Part shown: piece after piece, positions 25,378-36,690 of the stretch | How the letters are laid out: each line of letters begins with the position of its first letter | How positions within the stretch are numbered: position 1 is the first letter of the stretch | Assembly (NCBI RefSeq): GCF_016802725.1 | Contig: NC_052668.1 | Span: 27,530,001 to 27,594,000 of the forward strand | Length of the DNA stretch: 64,000 nt | Reading direction: 5' to 3' | Source: Solenopsis invicta | Taxonomy: Eukaryota > Arthropoda > Insecta > Hymenoptera > Formicidae | The notes under the pieces: model-generated | What the model was told of the DNA's origin: nothing | The model's input: only the letters and a program-made list of their open reading frames with translations | Databases searched by the model: none | Program-made: the position numbers and the translations under genes

Positions 25378-27370
25378 TTTAATCACTTGTTAATTTGTCA
25401 TTATGTCTGTTTCAGTAATGAATAACGATGTAGTAAGCTGTAAGATTTGAAAAGAAATAACAGATATTGCTATCCAGATAGACCGACTGTTTACTTACGA
25501 AATGATGCAATATTTCGTACACCATTCGCACTTGTACAGTATATTTAGATAATCAGTTGACTTTATATATCATCATTTAAAATATCGTCAAAGGTGCAAT
25601 TTTGATTAAAATGACGATAAATGTCAGTTGGATATGTGCGCACATTTACAATTTATTATTTATAAAAACCAACGGAAGAATCTAACATCAAAAGTAAGAG
25701 TTACCTTTTAATGTTCAAAATAAATTGCGATGAGTATAATATCATTTGCAATCCTTCACCTAAAAATTGCCAAAACAAATCTGCGATATCAAAAATCAAA
25801 CTGATCGAGATTCTAATCTAAGATTGTCTAAAATTAATAAAGTGTAAAAATATAAATTCATAAATAATCTGAAACATGTAAAGCACGAATATTTATATTT
25901 ATCGATACAATATATTTTACGTAAATTTTAAACCGATTTAATATATTTTACTAAATTTTAAACCAAAGATAAAGAAAGTGATAAAAAATCCTATAATTGC
26001 CATGCGATCGAAAAGTGATGATAAAAAAGATATAAACACTGAACAAATGTTTTAATTTTACAAGTTTTTTTTACACTTGTATAAATATCTCAGTGTGTAT
26101 AATCTTACAATTAGTAATAATTTTTATCCAATGCTGTTTTTATGCAAGAATTAATAATTTATTAGTTCTAAAAATGATCTTGATACTAGTTCTATTAATA
26201 CCTAGTTGCTGTGTCATGCATGCTTGTATTCAAACGTATAATTGATGATGCGATTAAATTCTTTTTGCTAAAATATCACGTAAAATATGAGTGCATCATG
26301 TTAAAAAATGTGAAAAACGATTTTATTTTACATCGGTGTAAATATTTTATATCGCATATTCTTATATCAAAATCTCAACTTCCAATTATAATAAAATACA
26401 ACTTATTTGAACTTAGTTGTGGTCATATATAATTTTATAATTATATAATTGTAGTCACTCTTACAAATGCTTCAATGTAATTGTTGGAAAAAAATTAACT
26501 CAAAATTGAGCTAACAAATTTGATTGAAAACATTCGATTATTTTAGCACGATCGTTATGTGTAAGATTGTTTATACAAACACACAAGTTTTTAATTTAGT
26601 ACGCATTTATTTACATTTATTTGCTGCAAATAATGTCAGCGCCCGAGATAAAAAGAAAGTGATTGTGAAAGATTCAACACATAAATGGCAATATTTTAAT
26701 TTTAAGCTTGTATTACACGTTTTATTAGTTTCAAATGGAACGGTTTAAAAGTTTAAAGAGTTATATGCACCTAGAGATACCAAAATAGAGCCCTGTATTC
26801 ATGAAATTTTCTCTACGAACGGGGTATCAAATCAGGATTTGTACTAATGTTTTATAGGGTAAAGGTTGCCTATTATGAGATACCTTTTTTTGAATGCGTG
26901 TAACTTTTTAAATTTATAACATTAACTTCTATTTTTATGTTAAAATTATAGGAAATATATTTAAGTTTCATCACCAAAAGTCAGTAATCGATAATAGCTA
27001 TACTTTGTTTTATATGAATATTTTTATCAAAAGTGCCAATTTTGCCATTTCAAAAAAAGGGTTCCTAATATGAGACATAAGGATTTCCTTATATGAGATA
27101 GTATCTCATAATAGGAAATAAAAAAAAAAAGAAGAATTTATTTGTATATAAACACTTTTATTATATAAAAATAGAGACATAATAAGTTTTAATTTTAGTT
27201 ATACTTAGTAATTATAATTTTTCGATGGTTTTAATCAAAACATAATAATCCTAAGACTAGGAAGCAATCACAATTAGTGTATCAAACTTATATACTTATT
27301 ATAAAATAAAACAGAAATTAAACGAAACTTAAATTTCTCAATTTTCATAAATTAAATAAAACTTGGGGAG

Positions 27371-27546
27371 AATTTGCACTTTGACAGCAAAGCAGAAAAC
27401 AGAAAAGTAAAAGCTCAATCAGAACTCGCGCTGGTAGTAAGTACTACATTCTATATTTTTTTGTTTTTCTGTACTTCAACTACCAGCGTGAATTCTGATC
27501 GGCTACTGCTTTTCTGTTTTCTGCTTTTCTGTCAAGGTGTGAATTC
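27371..27546. mobile_element. Small palindromic MITE nested in the pogo-like element
   Basis: Inverted arms of about 68 bp: GCACTTTGACAGCAAAGCAG on the left is mirrored by CTGCTTTTCTGTCAAGGTG on the right, with CTGGTAG/CTACCAG at the inner ends. Flanking ~36-bp direct repeats (27329 and 27587 on) suggest a local duplication around the insertion. Confidence 0.65.
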
Positions 27547-28702
27547 GCTGTTAAACTTTTCAATTTTTAAAAATAAAGGAAAACTTAAATTCTTTAATTT
27601 TCGGAAATTAAATAAAATTTGAACTTTTTAATCATAAGAAAAATCTGGCCATAAACTATAAATAGTAAAACAGTTAAATGTGAGCACAAATAGCGCAGAT
27701 AAACCTCTCAGATTTTACTTCACCACATTGTTCATGAGTCCATTTAAAACAAACTTGACAAATTTTCCACTTCTCTCCATGTGAATCTTCTGAAAATAGT
27801 CCTGAACAAAATGGACTGTGCATCATCATTTTCAGAAGATAATTCACTAGATTGATGTGGAATTACATCATTATCATCTTTGCTTGAGGATTCAAGTTTT
27901 TTTTTAATCTTTTTAGTTTTATTTTTGCCTCGACCTTTATTTTTTGCAGTAATTTTTGGCTCTTTTTCTTTTTTTCTTTTTAAAGAATCTTCTACCTGTT
28001 TTTTATGGGAAGAAGATGTAACTAAATGGGCAGATTGTGCACGTGTAGATTTATTCTGCTTTTGTGTGATTGTTGGAACAGGTCTTATTTGAAATGGTGA
28101 CATTATAACTTCTGTATCTTGACTTGGTCCTTGTATGTTTTGAGAACAACCTGGAATAGGGCTAAGATTGCCAGAGATTTTGATTTTCTTTATTTGCTTC
28201 CATAGATAAAATTTCATCATCGTTAATAGCACTAGGGCAGTTTATGATTGGAAAAGGAGTTTCAGAGCCGTCATAAATTCTGAAATGTTCCTCCCCAAAG
28301 ACGTGGCGGTTACAAGGAAATAGACCAGTCTTTTTAAAAGCGTTGATGGAGTTGTTCATAGTAGCAGCTTTTTGGTAAGCTTCTCCAAAGAGCATTCCTA
28401 CTTGACGATTTGTAACCACTCGTCCAGGATTGTGTCGCAACCATGATTCAATAGCTTGCGCATAATAAGTTTTCAGTGGGAACATAAATCCCACATTTAA
28501 TGGCTGCATTTTATGCGTTGAATGTGGTGGTAAGCACCCTAGTAGCACAGTATATTGGCTTTACATTGGTTAACATTGGCGAAACATTGGTTATGTTGGG
28601 AGTACATTGGCCAATATTTCCCAATAAAGAGCCAATATTGGTCATAGAATCAATTGCACATGTACTTGTAATATTGCTCGCCAATTAATAAACAATATTG
28701 CA

Positions 28703-29262
28703 TTTACATTGGAGATGCATTGGCCAAGATTTGCCAATGTAAAGCGAATATTGTTTATTAAAGAAATGACAATGTTTTGCCAATATTACGAGTCAACAAT
28801 TTTACAATATTGCTCTTACATTGGAGGTGCATTGGCCAAGATTTGCCAATGTAAAGCGAATATTGTTTATTAAAGAAATAGTAATGTACTGCCAATATTA
28901 CAAGTCAACAATTTTATAATATTGCTCTTACATTGGAGGTGCATTGGCCAAGATTTGCCAATGTAAAGCGAATATTGTTTATTGAAGAAACGGTAATGTA
29001 CTGCCAATATTACGAGTCAATAATTGTACAATATTGCACTTACATTACAAGTGCATTGGCCAATATTTGCCAATCAAAAGCGAATATTGTTTTTTAAAGA
29101 AACGGTAATGTGCTGCCAATGTTACGAGTTAACAATGGTACAATATTGCACTTATATTGGAAGCGCATTATTGGTCAAGATTTCCAAATCTAAAGCGAAT
29201 ATTGGTTATAAAAGAAATATTAATGTGCTGCCAATGTTACGAGTCAATAATTGTATTGTAAA
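28703..29262. repeat. ~112-bp tandem repeat, five copies
   Basis: Units begin at about 28703, 28816, 28928, 29040 and 29151, each with TTACATTGGAGGTGCATTGG, CCAATGTAAAGCGAATATTG and TGCCAATATTACGAGTCAA. Similarity falls off in the last two units. Confidence 0.85.
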
Positions 29263-29639
29263 TATTATCAATAAACGAAATAGGTCCATAAATGAAGAAA
29301 CCTCAATCTACATTCCAATAAGCAAACAATATTTTTCAATTGTTTATAAACATTTTTTTATAAAAATTTATTATAAAAATTTTTTATATTTAATTTGTAT
29401 TATATTGACATATATTTTCTAATTGCATTCTTACTCAAACAAATAACAGAAAAGTTATTCCAGATACTATTCCGCATTTGTGAAATTAGTAAAAAAACTA
29501 TAATTTTATATTTGTTTATGTAAATAATGTGCTTTAATTATACATATTCCATTTTTTTGATAACGTATATTGACTTGATCTACCAGTTATATACAAGTAT
29601 CAGCACAAAGCTTTCACAGGTCATCACGAAGGATCAGTT

Positions 29640-29704
29640 CGCAGCGATCACACAGGTCAAATAACGTTCACCGGAGTCGCGACTTGGATGGGTGACCGCT
29701 TGGG
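29640..29704 (+). other. 5S rRNA-like segment inside the TIR element
   Basis: ACTTGGATGGGTGACCGCTT (29682..29701) followed by GGG matches the 3' promoter (box C) side of eukaryotic 5S rRNA. The upstream CGATCAC...AGGTCAAATAACGTTCACCGG loosely follows the 5S middle region. The 3' end of 5S is missing and the match runs straight into an A-tract. It could supply a RNA polymerase III internal promoter, or be a fossil 5S-derived SINE. It is not a functional 5S gene. Confidence 0.55.
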
Positions 29705-31078
29705 TTAAAAAAAAAATTGGACTAATATTGGTTAAAGTGTCAACCTTCTAATATTGGACCAATGTTGAAAACCCAATGCACAACCAATATATAATATCGT
29801 ATTTATTTATTTTTTTAATATTGGTTAAATAAGGGTCGATATCATACTTTGCAATATTGGACCAATATTAAAAATCAATTCACATCCAATAGATAATATT
29901 GGGTTGACATGATTTTTCAATATTGGACCAATATTGCAACTTCAAGATTGGTTAAATAAGAGTCGATATCATACTCTGCAATATTGGACCAATACTGAAA
30001 ATCAATTCACACCCAATATAGAATATTGGGTTTACATTATTTCCCAATATTGAACCAATATTTTGTGCTACTAGGGCATATATAAATATATGATTTTCAC
30101 GTGCTATATTGATGACTTCAATATTTCTTGTATGAGTGTAATGTCCATCCAAAACCAAAACAATTGGATCATCTTCGGTGGGTTTTGTGTGCTGAATAAA
30201 ATGTTTTAACTACATCGTAAAAAGATCTGTCTGTATCCATCCAGATGGATGGTATCGTTTTATAGACCCAGAAGGAGTACCATTCATTAATTCTGGTGAT
30301 CGGTTTTTCCGAGGAAAAATTATTAACGGTGGTACATAATGCCCACTAGCATTCATACAAGTGACTATAGTTATAAGTTTACCTCGCTCTAAGGATGTAA
30401 GAGCATATACTTGCTTCTTTCCTTTCATACTTATAACTTTTGAGTGCTTGTGTTGCACCACAGTGATCCCTGTCTCATCGACATTGTACAGACAATTTGG
30501 AGAATATTTTATTTTAAGTAATTGAGATTCGTAGATGTTAAAAAACTTAGCTACGTTTTCTTTTGTGAAGCCCTTAACTCGTGCCGATGATACAAATTGA
30601 GGCGTTCTTATTGACAATATAGGATATCTACGGAGAAAACCTTTTAACCATTTTTTACCAGCTACCTTCTTTGTCTTGCTAAAAGGATGGCTAAGATTGT
30701 TTCTCAATGCTAGCTCAAAACTTAGGTAACGAATGTCTTGAAGCCGTAATCTGAAATATTTTTCATCCAAAATAATACAAGATTTCACGAGTTCTTCTTC
30801 TAAAGATAAAGGCAGCGCTGGTTTTCTTCCCAGAGGAGTCTTAATAAGTAGAGAAATATTATTCTTAACATACCGTTCAATTGTACGCTTTGGGACATTG
30901 AATTGTTTAGATGCTTTTAAATATCCCATCTTTTTGTTTTGTACTGCCTTAACTGCAGCCTTTAATTGATTAAGAGACCATGATTGTCTTTTATTTACTT
31001 CCATCTAAAAATATGATTACATACAATTATTTAAAACTGAAAACTTACTAATACATCAAGAATACCAGATTACAGTTC

Positions 31079-31234
31079 CTGGTAGCACGGTCGCATGCCA
31101 CACACAAGCGTGCGTGCCATGTACGTGTGTGCTTAAGTGTACTCGCAACATTGGCTAATAGTAGAAGATGAACATATACGAACACACGGCACATACGCTT
31201 GTGTGCGACATGAGCCCGTGCTAATAGGAGCCGC
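31079..31234. mobile_element. 156-bp inverted-repeat insertion in the pogo-like element
   Basis: The left arm CCTGGTAGCACGGTCGCATG...CACACAAGCGT and the reverse complement of the right arm CCTATTAGCACGGGCTCATG...CACACAAGCGT match over about 45 bp. Its GC content is higher than its surroundings. The 93-codon frame across it is not considered coding. Confidence 0.6.
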
Positions 31235-31920
31235 AGTCTGGCATTCTTACATCGACAGAATACAGAACTTGACATTTTGAGGTTATAAAATATGCAACCG
31301 GTAAAATATGCAATAAATTTACAAAACAACGCAATAAATCATTTATAACACATGAGTACATTAAAGCAACAAAAAAACAATAAAACTATGATATAAGTAT
31401 TAAATAGATACCTTCGAATCACGATTATTATCTTCCATCTCCGCGCGTATACCAGAGTACTCTTAATATGAGATACAAGCTACAACTGCGCCGCTCGCGG
31501 CGCGAGTGTAGGTTATACCTCATATTAGGAATACTTTGAGTATCTCATATTATGAGTTCCACGCCTTGCGGTTTCACGATCACCAAATCTAATCTTTACA
31601 ATTAAGCAAATCATTATCTCCCATATTTTCCTATTAATATGACCTTACACTATTACTGCATGTAGAATTTGTTACCAAATATTTATTTATTATATAATAA
31701 ACAAAGTTTAAAAACTCACTTCCAAAAAACTTGACAGTATCCAATTTCATAAATTTTTTTTCTTAACGACTGCACATATGATCTAATAATAAATTTTCTA
31801 CTAAATAGCTTTCACTCCAAGAGTAATACGTTCATAATAAAATCAATCATATGCGCTTATTAGTTTAACGAAAACCTCGCTATCTCATATTAGGATCCCA
31901 TAATAGGCATCTTTACCCTA

Positions 31921-34455
31921 TATAGTTTCATTTGTAAATTGTAATTTTTTATTGTTAAAAAATATCAAAAAATTGAAGAAATATCGCGGTTGACATTAAA
32001 TATATTAGTTGCTGTAGTTTGCGGTACCCATTGTAAAATCTATATGGTTTATCCAAAAAACAAAAATGCATTATATTCTTAAAATATACTGTTTAATCAA
32101 GTTTTTGTCGTAGCTAATTTTAAAAATTTACGTTTATTGCAGAATAGCGCTTATCTATATTTAAAAGTCCAAGTAATCATCAAACATTAAAACGGTTTCT
32201 TGGTTGTTGAAAAAAACTAAGATCTTAAAAAAATCACTATAACAAAAACTGCGTATTTTCATGCTGAATAAATAGAAAAATATCCAAATCTGATCTATTC
32301 ATTCGTTTTAGAAATATTTTGGATACTGATTTAAGAAAACACGATGTCTTCGAGATGGTTTCGAGAAAAAACGATGTCTCATTAATTTCTTAATATTTTT
32401 TTAAATAAAAAATTGCTTTAACAAAACTATATATAAAACATTATTACAAACCTCGATTTGATATCCACCAATAGGTTCGGAGAAAAAATTTATGAATATA
32501 GGATTATTTTTGGCGCCTCTAAGCGTATGTAATCCCTTAATGGCAATTATTACATGTTTTACTACCTGTAACTAGTATTAATGTTTAAACGTATCACATA
32601 TTTTTATTTTTGCTTAATATGGTTTTCCCTAAATAACTTTACAATAAATTATTTTTCGGCAATGCCGTCTATTTAGTTACATTCCTAAAACTTTGATTTT
32701 TAATTAAAAGAAAAAAATTTTTCTTAAAAAATATTAATTGAACCAAAGATATAACTTATTCAGAAATTTTGGAATGGAGATTTTAATGTTTTGGATTGAG
32801 AACGTTTAAGTCGTCGGCAAAAGTTTGACAACGAGAAACTCGAGCAATTATTAAATGAAAACTACGTTCAACAGGAGCATGCATTACAACTCGGAGTTAC
32901 ATTACTATGTACATCGTATTTATACTATTTTGGAAAAATTCAGAAAGGAGTAGACGGGTACTGCACAACTTTAATTTGTAAAACAAAGAGCGAAAAGTTT
33001 ACACGTTTATGTCTTTGCTGATTTATAAAAAAAATTTTTTATACAAAATCAATATAAATAATGATAAAAAATGAGTAGTGCATGGCAACCCTAAATGTAG
33101 AAAATTCTGGGTAAATCCCGATCAACCATCTATATAACCAAAATATATAACATGTTGAGGAAATTAATGTATTGCATATGTGTTGCTATGCATTTGCTGA
33201 TTCGGAAAAAAATACGTTACAAGTGCAGCAACGTGATTGCTTATACATGCAATCAAGGATGAAACAAGGGTAAACGATTAGCGTCATTAGTATGTTATGT
33301 TATCCACAATATGACAGCAATATGATAGCAAAAATAATTCGTCGTTCCTTTCTGAGCACCATAATAAAAACACGAGGACAACAAAACCTGTATAATGATT
33401 TACATTTGTATATTGCTGCGTATATTCTTTCAAATTATGAAGGTTTTTAATTATATGCACTGTCAACAGACGGACGCCGCGGAACAGAATTTCTTGTCAA
33501 AAACCATGTAGAATAAAAGGCATGGCTTTAATAACTTTTCCAGACGGTCTTATTAAATAGATGGTACACATGTGTTCCTGGAGTCTCAAAAAGATTAAGA
33601 AAGTTTTGACAAGAATAATGTAATTCCGGTATATTCGCCGCACCCAGCGAAGACTTAATTCAAATCTATTTATGTTACGTATTCATAAAGGCGGTTTATC
33701 GACAACCAATTAGAAAAGAAATAGTCTCGCGCAGAGCATTGTCTCCTTTGATTTGTTGTTATAAAAGCGTGGGGATAAGCAAGAGTGTAAATTAACGAGC
33801 AAGCGTTTAATTAACAGACTTCTTTTCACATCTTCCGAAACAATCCGTTTTACATATCGCAAACTGAACATCCTCCCGTTCGCAAGAGATCAGTCCAAAA
33901 AATAAAGAGCTACAACGACTTGTAATTTTGACCGAGGCCTCCGCTAGGCGACCACCGAATAAATCCTGGTAATAAGAAGCGGAGTACTTCTTTATTTGTT
34001 TGACGCGTGAATACCCGCCGTCGAATCCTGTACGGAGAACGGTAATACATCTGAAACATTCTTCCGTTGCAATAACATACGCGTTCGGCTTACAACTGAC
34101 GCAAGCTTTCGAATCAATTTATTATACTCAAGGAAAATGAACTGTATCAATAAAAACTTTACTGTCTACTACTATAAAAAAATTAGAAATGCAAAATTAT
34201 TCTTATGTTAAATAAAAAACTTTAAATCCTAATTTTTGCCGTATATCGAAAGTGATGGGATCTGGTTGCTCAAGAATATATGATCTTATGTGACATATAT
34301 ATAAATAAAGAGTTTTCAAATATAGAAAGGTTCAAATATAGATTTTTCCGTATTTATCATTGTACTATAGCTATTTCTAATGTGAATTTTCATATAGCAT
34401 CAAAATCACATATAGATGCTTTCTTTTCTATAACATTTTACTTTTTCAAACAATT
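31921..34455. other. Spacer between the pogo-like and inverted-repeat insertions
   Basis: Duplicated spacer: 31921..32330 matches 51230..51620, 32530..33120 matches 8460..9480, and 33120..34440 matches 9480..10770. The cysteine-rich open frame (second copy) lies at 33807..34114. Nothing else coding was seen. Confidence 0.6.
33807..34114 (-). other. Second copy of the cysteine-rich open frame
   Basis: Open for 102 codons and ending in TAA at 33807..33809. It keeps KACVSC, ECFRC, SRCSS, SCERED and ICKTDCFGRC and extends about 6 residues further than the copy at 10145..10432. There is no ATG, and TAA TAA lies just upstream. See the entry at 10145 for caveats. Confidence 0.3.
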
Positions 34456-34466
34456 TTTATTTAAAA

Positions 34467-35114
34467 ATATAAATTTAAGAATTGGGTCAAGGAGACAAGC
34501 TAAATAATTCTGGATGTTAATTAAAACTTTTATTGCGATAGTACGCATAAACGCAATTCTTCCGAAACGTTTTGGTGCTTGGTCTATCACGGCAGTAAGA
34601 TTGATAGCCGTTTACATTCGCTCACGTATTTTTGTTTTCACAACGTACAACACAATAACTTTTGTTAATTACAGGCATCGCGTATTGCATATGAATTCAT
34701 GTCTGTTTGCGGCTGTTCATCATGTAATCATATACAAATTCGGATCTCGACGTTCTTCTTACATCAGCAGTAAATCAAGTGACGGAATTGTGAATTTTGT
34801 ACACAATGGAAAGCATCGCCCGCAGCTGTCACCGATCCTTCAGCTATAACAGCACTATTTGAGCAGCGACGTAACAAGCTTAGATCTGCGTTAATAAATG
34901 TCTGTATGTTTTGTATTTTTTTCGTTTTTTCATTTACCTTTTGTCGGGGAAATTTTGTAACATTTTTGTTTTAAATTATTTATTGCGGCTAATAAAGGCT
35001 AATTAGAGCCGAAACGTTCCGGAATAATGGCGTTTATGCGTACTATCGCGATAAAAGTTTTAATTGACATCCAGAATTATTTAACTTGTCCCCTTGACCT
35101 AATTCTTAAATTTA
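34467..35114. mobile_element. Inverted-repeat insertion with hammerhead-like motif
   Basis: Arms of about 105 bp (34467..34572 and 35005..35114): TTTAAGAATTGGGTCAAGGA on the left is mirrored by the right end, and ACGCATAAACGC occurs in both. Inside, 34988..35016 reads CTAATAA, stem AGGCT/AGCC, GAAACG, similar to the motifs at 47681, 48210 and 24930. The spacer of copy B (near 10770) lacks it. CAATTTTTA occurs on both outer sides (about 34449 and 35153) and may be the target duplication, placing the full insertion at about 34458..35150. The 111-codon plus-strand frame has no recognised domain. Confidence 0.5.
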
Positions 35115-35292
35115 TGTTTTTCACATCAATACGAGCGTGTCTATATTTTTTTATCAATTTTTAGTTAATATAATTTAAAATTAAAGAAATTTGTTTTCTA
35201 TTTTTTTAAATATATTATATGATGACCCAATGAAGAAATAATAATAAGTGATAAATGAGAATTTTAAGCAAGAATGCGGAATTAAATCGTAT

Positions 35293-35506
35293 TGTTACGT
35301 CCGTCGGTTACACAAACACTCTCGCGCGCTCTCACACTAAGGGCACTCGCGTGCGATAAATAATAAAGCAGAATCTTTGAAAAACTCCAACGTTTATTCT
35401 ACACGACTGTCACCAAAACAAGGCTTCAGACCTCAACAACACGAACATCGCCACTAATAGACAAAAGACGTTTAAAACATAATACACGCCTATACCGGGC
35501 GTAACA
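35293..35506 (-). repeat. Gypsy 3' LTR (element orientation)
   Basis: 214 bp, TGTTACG...CGTAACA in both orientations. Contains AATAAA on the minus strand, the likely polyadenylation signal. Two mismatches to the other LTR. Confidence 0.95.
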
Positions 35507-35521
35507 CTGCCCCCTTTCTTT
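35507..35521 (-). other. Gypsy polypurine tract
   Basis: Minus strand AAAGAAAGGGGGCAG directly abuts the 3' LTR, which is the position and composition expected for the plus-strand DNA primer. Confidence 0.85.
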
Positions 35522-36108
35522 AGGTTGTCGTCCCGACAACCAATTAAGGACTTCTAAAATCTTCACGACTTCTTGCTCTTCCCCTAGCTGCTGCAAAGGG
35601 ATTCGGAGCTGCGTGACTTCGTCCACAAGACGTCATCTTCCTGTTTTAGCTGTAGCTCGTTCTTACTCTTTAGCTTGAGTTTTGAGCACTTCTTCCTTCA
35701 TTCTTCGGACAAGGGGGGGAAATTAACTCTCGAGGACCCAACGCCTTAAGGGCTCCCTATGTCCCCGCCTCGGCATTTGCCCTCAGGCCCTCGGGAAAAC
35801 CTCGATTCAAAAAAAACGGGGCAAGGCGGTCTTCTTAACACAAAGTTTCGACGATTCTTCTCAAGAAAAACTTCACTTCGCACAAATCCCAAAACTGAAA
35901 TTAAACAAACTCCAACGAGTATCTCACTTAAAATAAAAATAAACCTGCAAAAGAAAAACTTTTTTAGTCACAAGTTTACAATAAAATTCCTACGAAGACA
36001 CAAGTTCGACAACTTTTTGCCCTAAAAATCGAAACTTTTTTCCCAATTTCCAAAGAAAGAACGATTCCCCGAACCCGTCCTCCCAGGCGTGGACTTCCAG
36101 GGAAGCAC

Positions 36109-36175
<67 letters not shown>

Positions 36176-36180
36176 CCCTT
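35522..36180 (-). other. Gypsy 3' untranslated region with two (CT)n tracts
   Basis: No env frame is present. 36111..36176 on the plus strand is almost pure CT (GA in the element's sense), split by CCCTCCTT. Short frames here show no domain. Confidence 0.75.
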
Positions 36181-36690
36181 TTACAAAGATTTCCTATCTA
36201 CGAACAAAGCTAGCCTATCCAAGTGAACGATTTTATTCTTATGCCTATTCGATTTTCGTACACAATAAACTACCTCATTGATTTTCTTAATGACCTCATA
36301 AGGTCTTCCTTCCCAATTATTTTGCAATTTAGGGGCTCTGCCAAGAATTCTTCGAGGATTATATAACCAAACTTTCTGACCAGGATCGAAAGTTAACCGC
36401 CTATCCCTTTGATCATACCACCACTTCAACTTTTGAGATTTCAATTCCAACCGTTGCCTAACAACGTCATGAATTGAAACCAATTTTTTCCTTAGTCTAG
36501 AGAGATATCTTCTTTCTAACTCCGAATCCTCTCCTGGAGGAAGTCCACGAAGAAGATCTAAAGGTAATCTTAATTCTCTACCCTGACATAACTCAGAAGG
36601 AGTGAAGCCAGTAACTTCATGTTTCGACGATCTATAAGCTAACAATCAAAGAAAAATCCAACGATCCCAATCTCTCTGATTTTCAGAAAC
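36181..36690 (-). pseudogene. Gypsy integrase C-terminal part, out of frame and with a stop
   Basis: It continues the integrase after the main pol frame ends. A 1-base shift in the CATCGAATACTTAAATTT region (about 36715) sends pol to a TGA at 36683. In the shifted frame an in-frame TGA lies near 36646, just before LLAYRSSKHE. The remaining 154 codons carry the ELCQGRELRLP and RQRLELKSQ regions and the chromatin/GPY-like end (PGQKVWLYNP...NWEGRPYEV), then stop at 36181. Confidence 0.85.

Larger units (their letters stand above)
28537..30076. mobile_element. 1.54-kb TIR element (CCCTAGTAGCACA ends) inserted in the transposase
   Basis: It starts CCCTAGTAGCACAGTATATTGG and ends with the reverse complement of CCCTAGTAGCACAAAATATTGG (quoted in part). 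It splits the transposase between its second and third catalytic blocks. Contents: about five tandem ~112-bp units (28703..29262), an AT-rich middle, a 5S-rRNA-like segment (29640..29704), then a second family of repeats built on CAATATTGGACCAATATTG (29715..30060). There is no open frame for a transposase. The target duplication is unclear (possibly CA). I cannot name the superfamily. Confidence 0.75.
27700..31004 (-). pseudogene. Tigger/pogo-type transposase, disrupted
   Basis: The N-terminal part (31004..30210, 264 codons) has a psq-type helix-turn-helix (about residues 5-50), a second DNA-binding region (about 65-140) and the first catalytic Asp at residue 176 in YNVDETGI. A TAG ends this frame at 30207..30209. 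The same frame continues past it to the second Asp in LVLDGHYTHT. A TIR element then interrupts the gene at 30076..28537. The rest (28536 on) has CLPPHSTHKMQPLNVGFM, where the third catalytic Asp of QPLD is Asn. Two more frame changes follow near 28200 and 27815 before a C-terminal zinc motif (KICQVC...W.HEQC). It is clearly inactive. Confidence 0.85.
26857..31918 (-). mobile_element. pogo/Tigger-like DNA transposon, TA target, with nested insertions
   Basis: The ends GGGTAAAGGTTGCCTATTATG and (reverse complement) GGGTAAAGATGCCTATTATG are TIRs, and TA flanks both (26855..26856 and 31919..31920). The paralogous spacer near 51225 has the empty site GTTTATATATAG. Subterminal regions at both ends carry repeats of TATCTCATATTAGG (about 27062..27115 and 31460..31570, 31880), likely transposase-binding sites. 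The transposase runs leftward and is broken. Nested insertions: 27371..27546, 28537..30076 and probably 31079..31234. Confidence 0.88.

Noticed and set aside
28703..29262. Regular repeats that could be taken for a CRISPR array
   Set aside because: Units are contiguous ~112-bp tandem repeats without unique spacers, in an animal transposon.
29682..29704. Functional 5S rRNA gene
   Set aside because: Only the internal promoter side is recognisable. The 3' end is missing and the 5' part is poorly matched.
31048..31329. 93-codon minus-strand frame upstream of the transposase
   Set aside because: It spans a small inverted-repeat insertion and has no domain.
34514..34849. 111-codon plus-strand frame in the inverted-repeat insertion
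   Set aside because: Starts within an inverted arm and shows no reverse transcriptase or endonuclease motif. Coding status cannot be supported.
35522..36180. Possible envelope gene of the Gypsy element
   Set aside because: No frame over 100 codons in sense orientation, no signal peptide or transmembrane segment; (CT)n tracts fill part of it.
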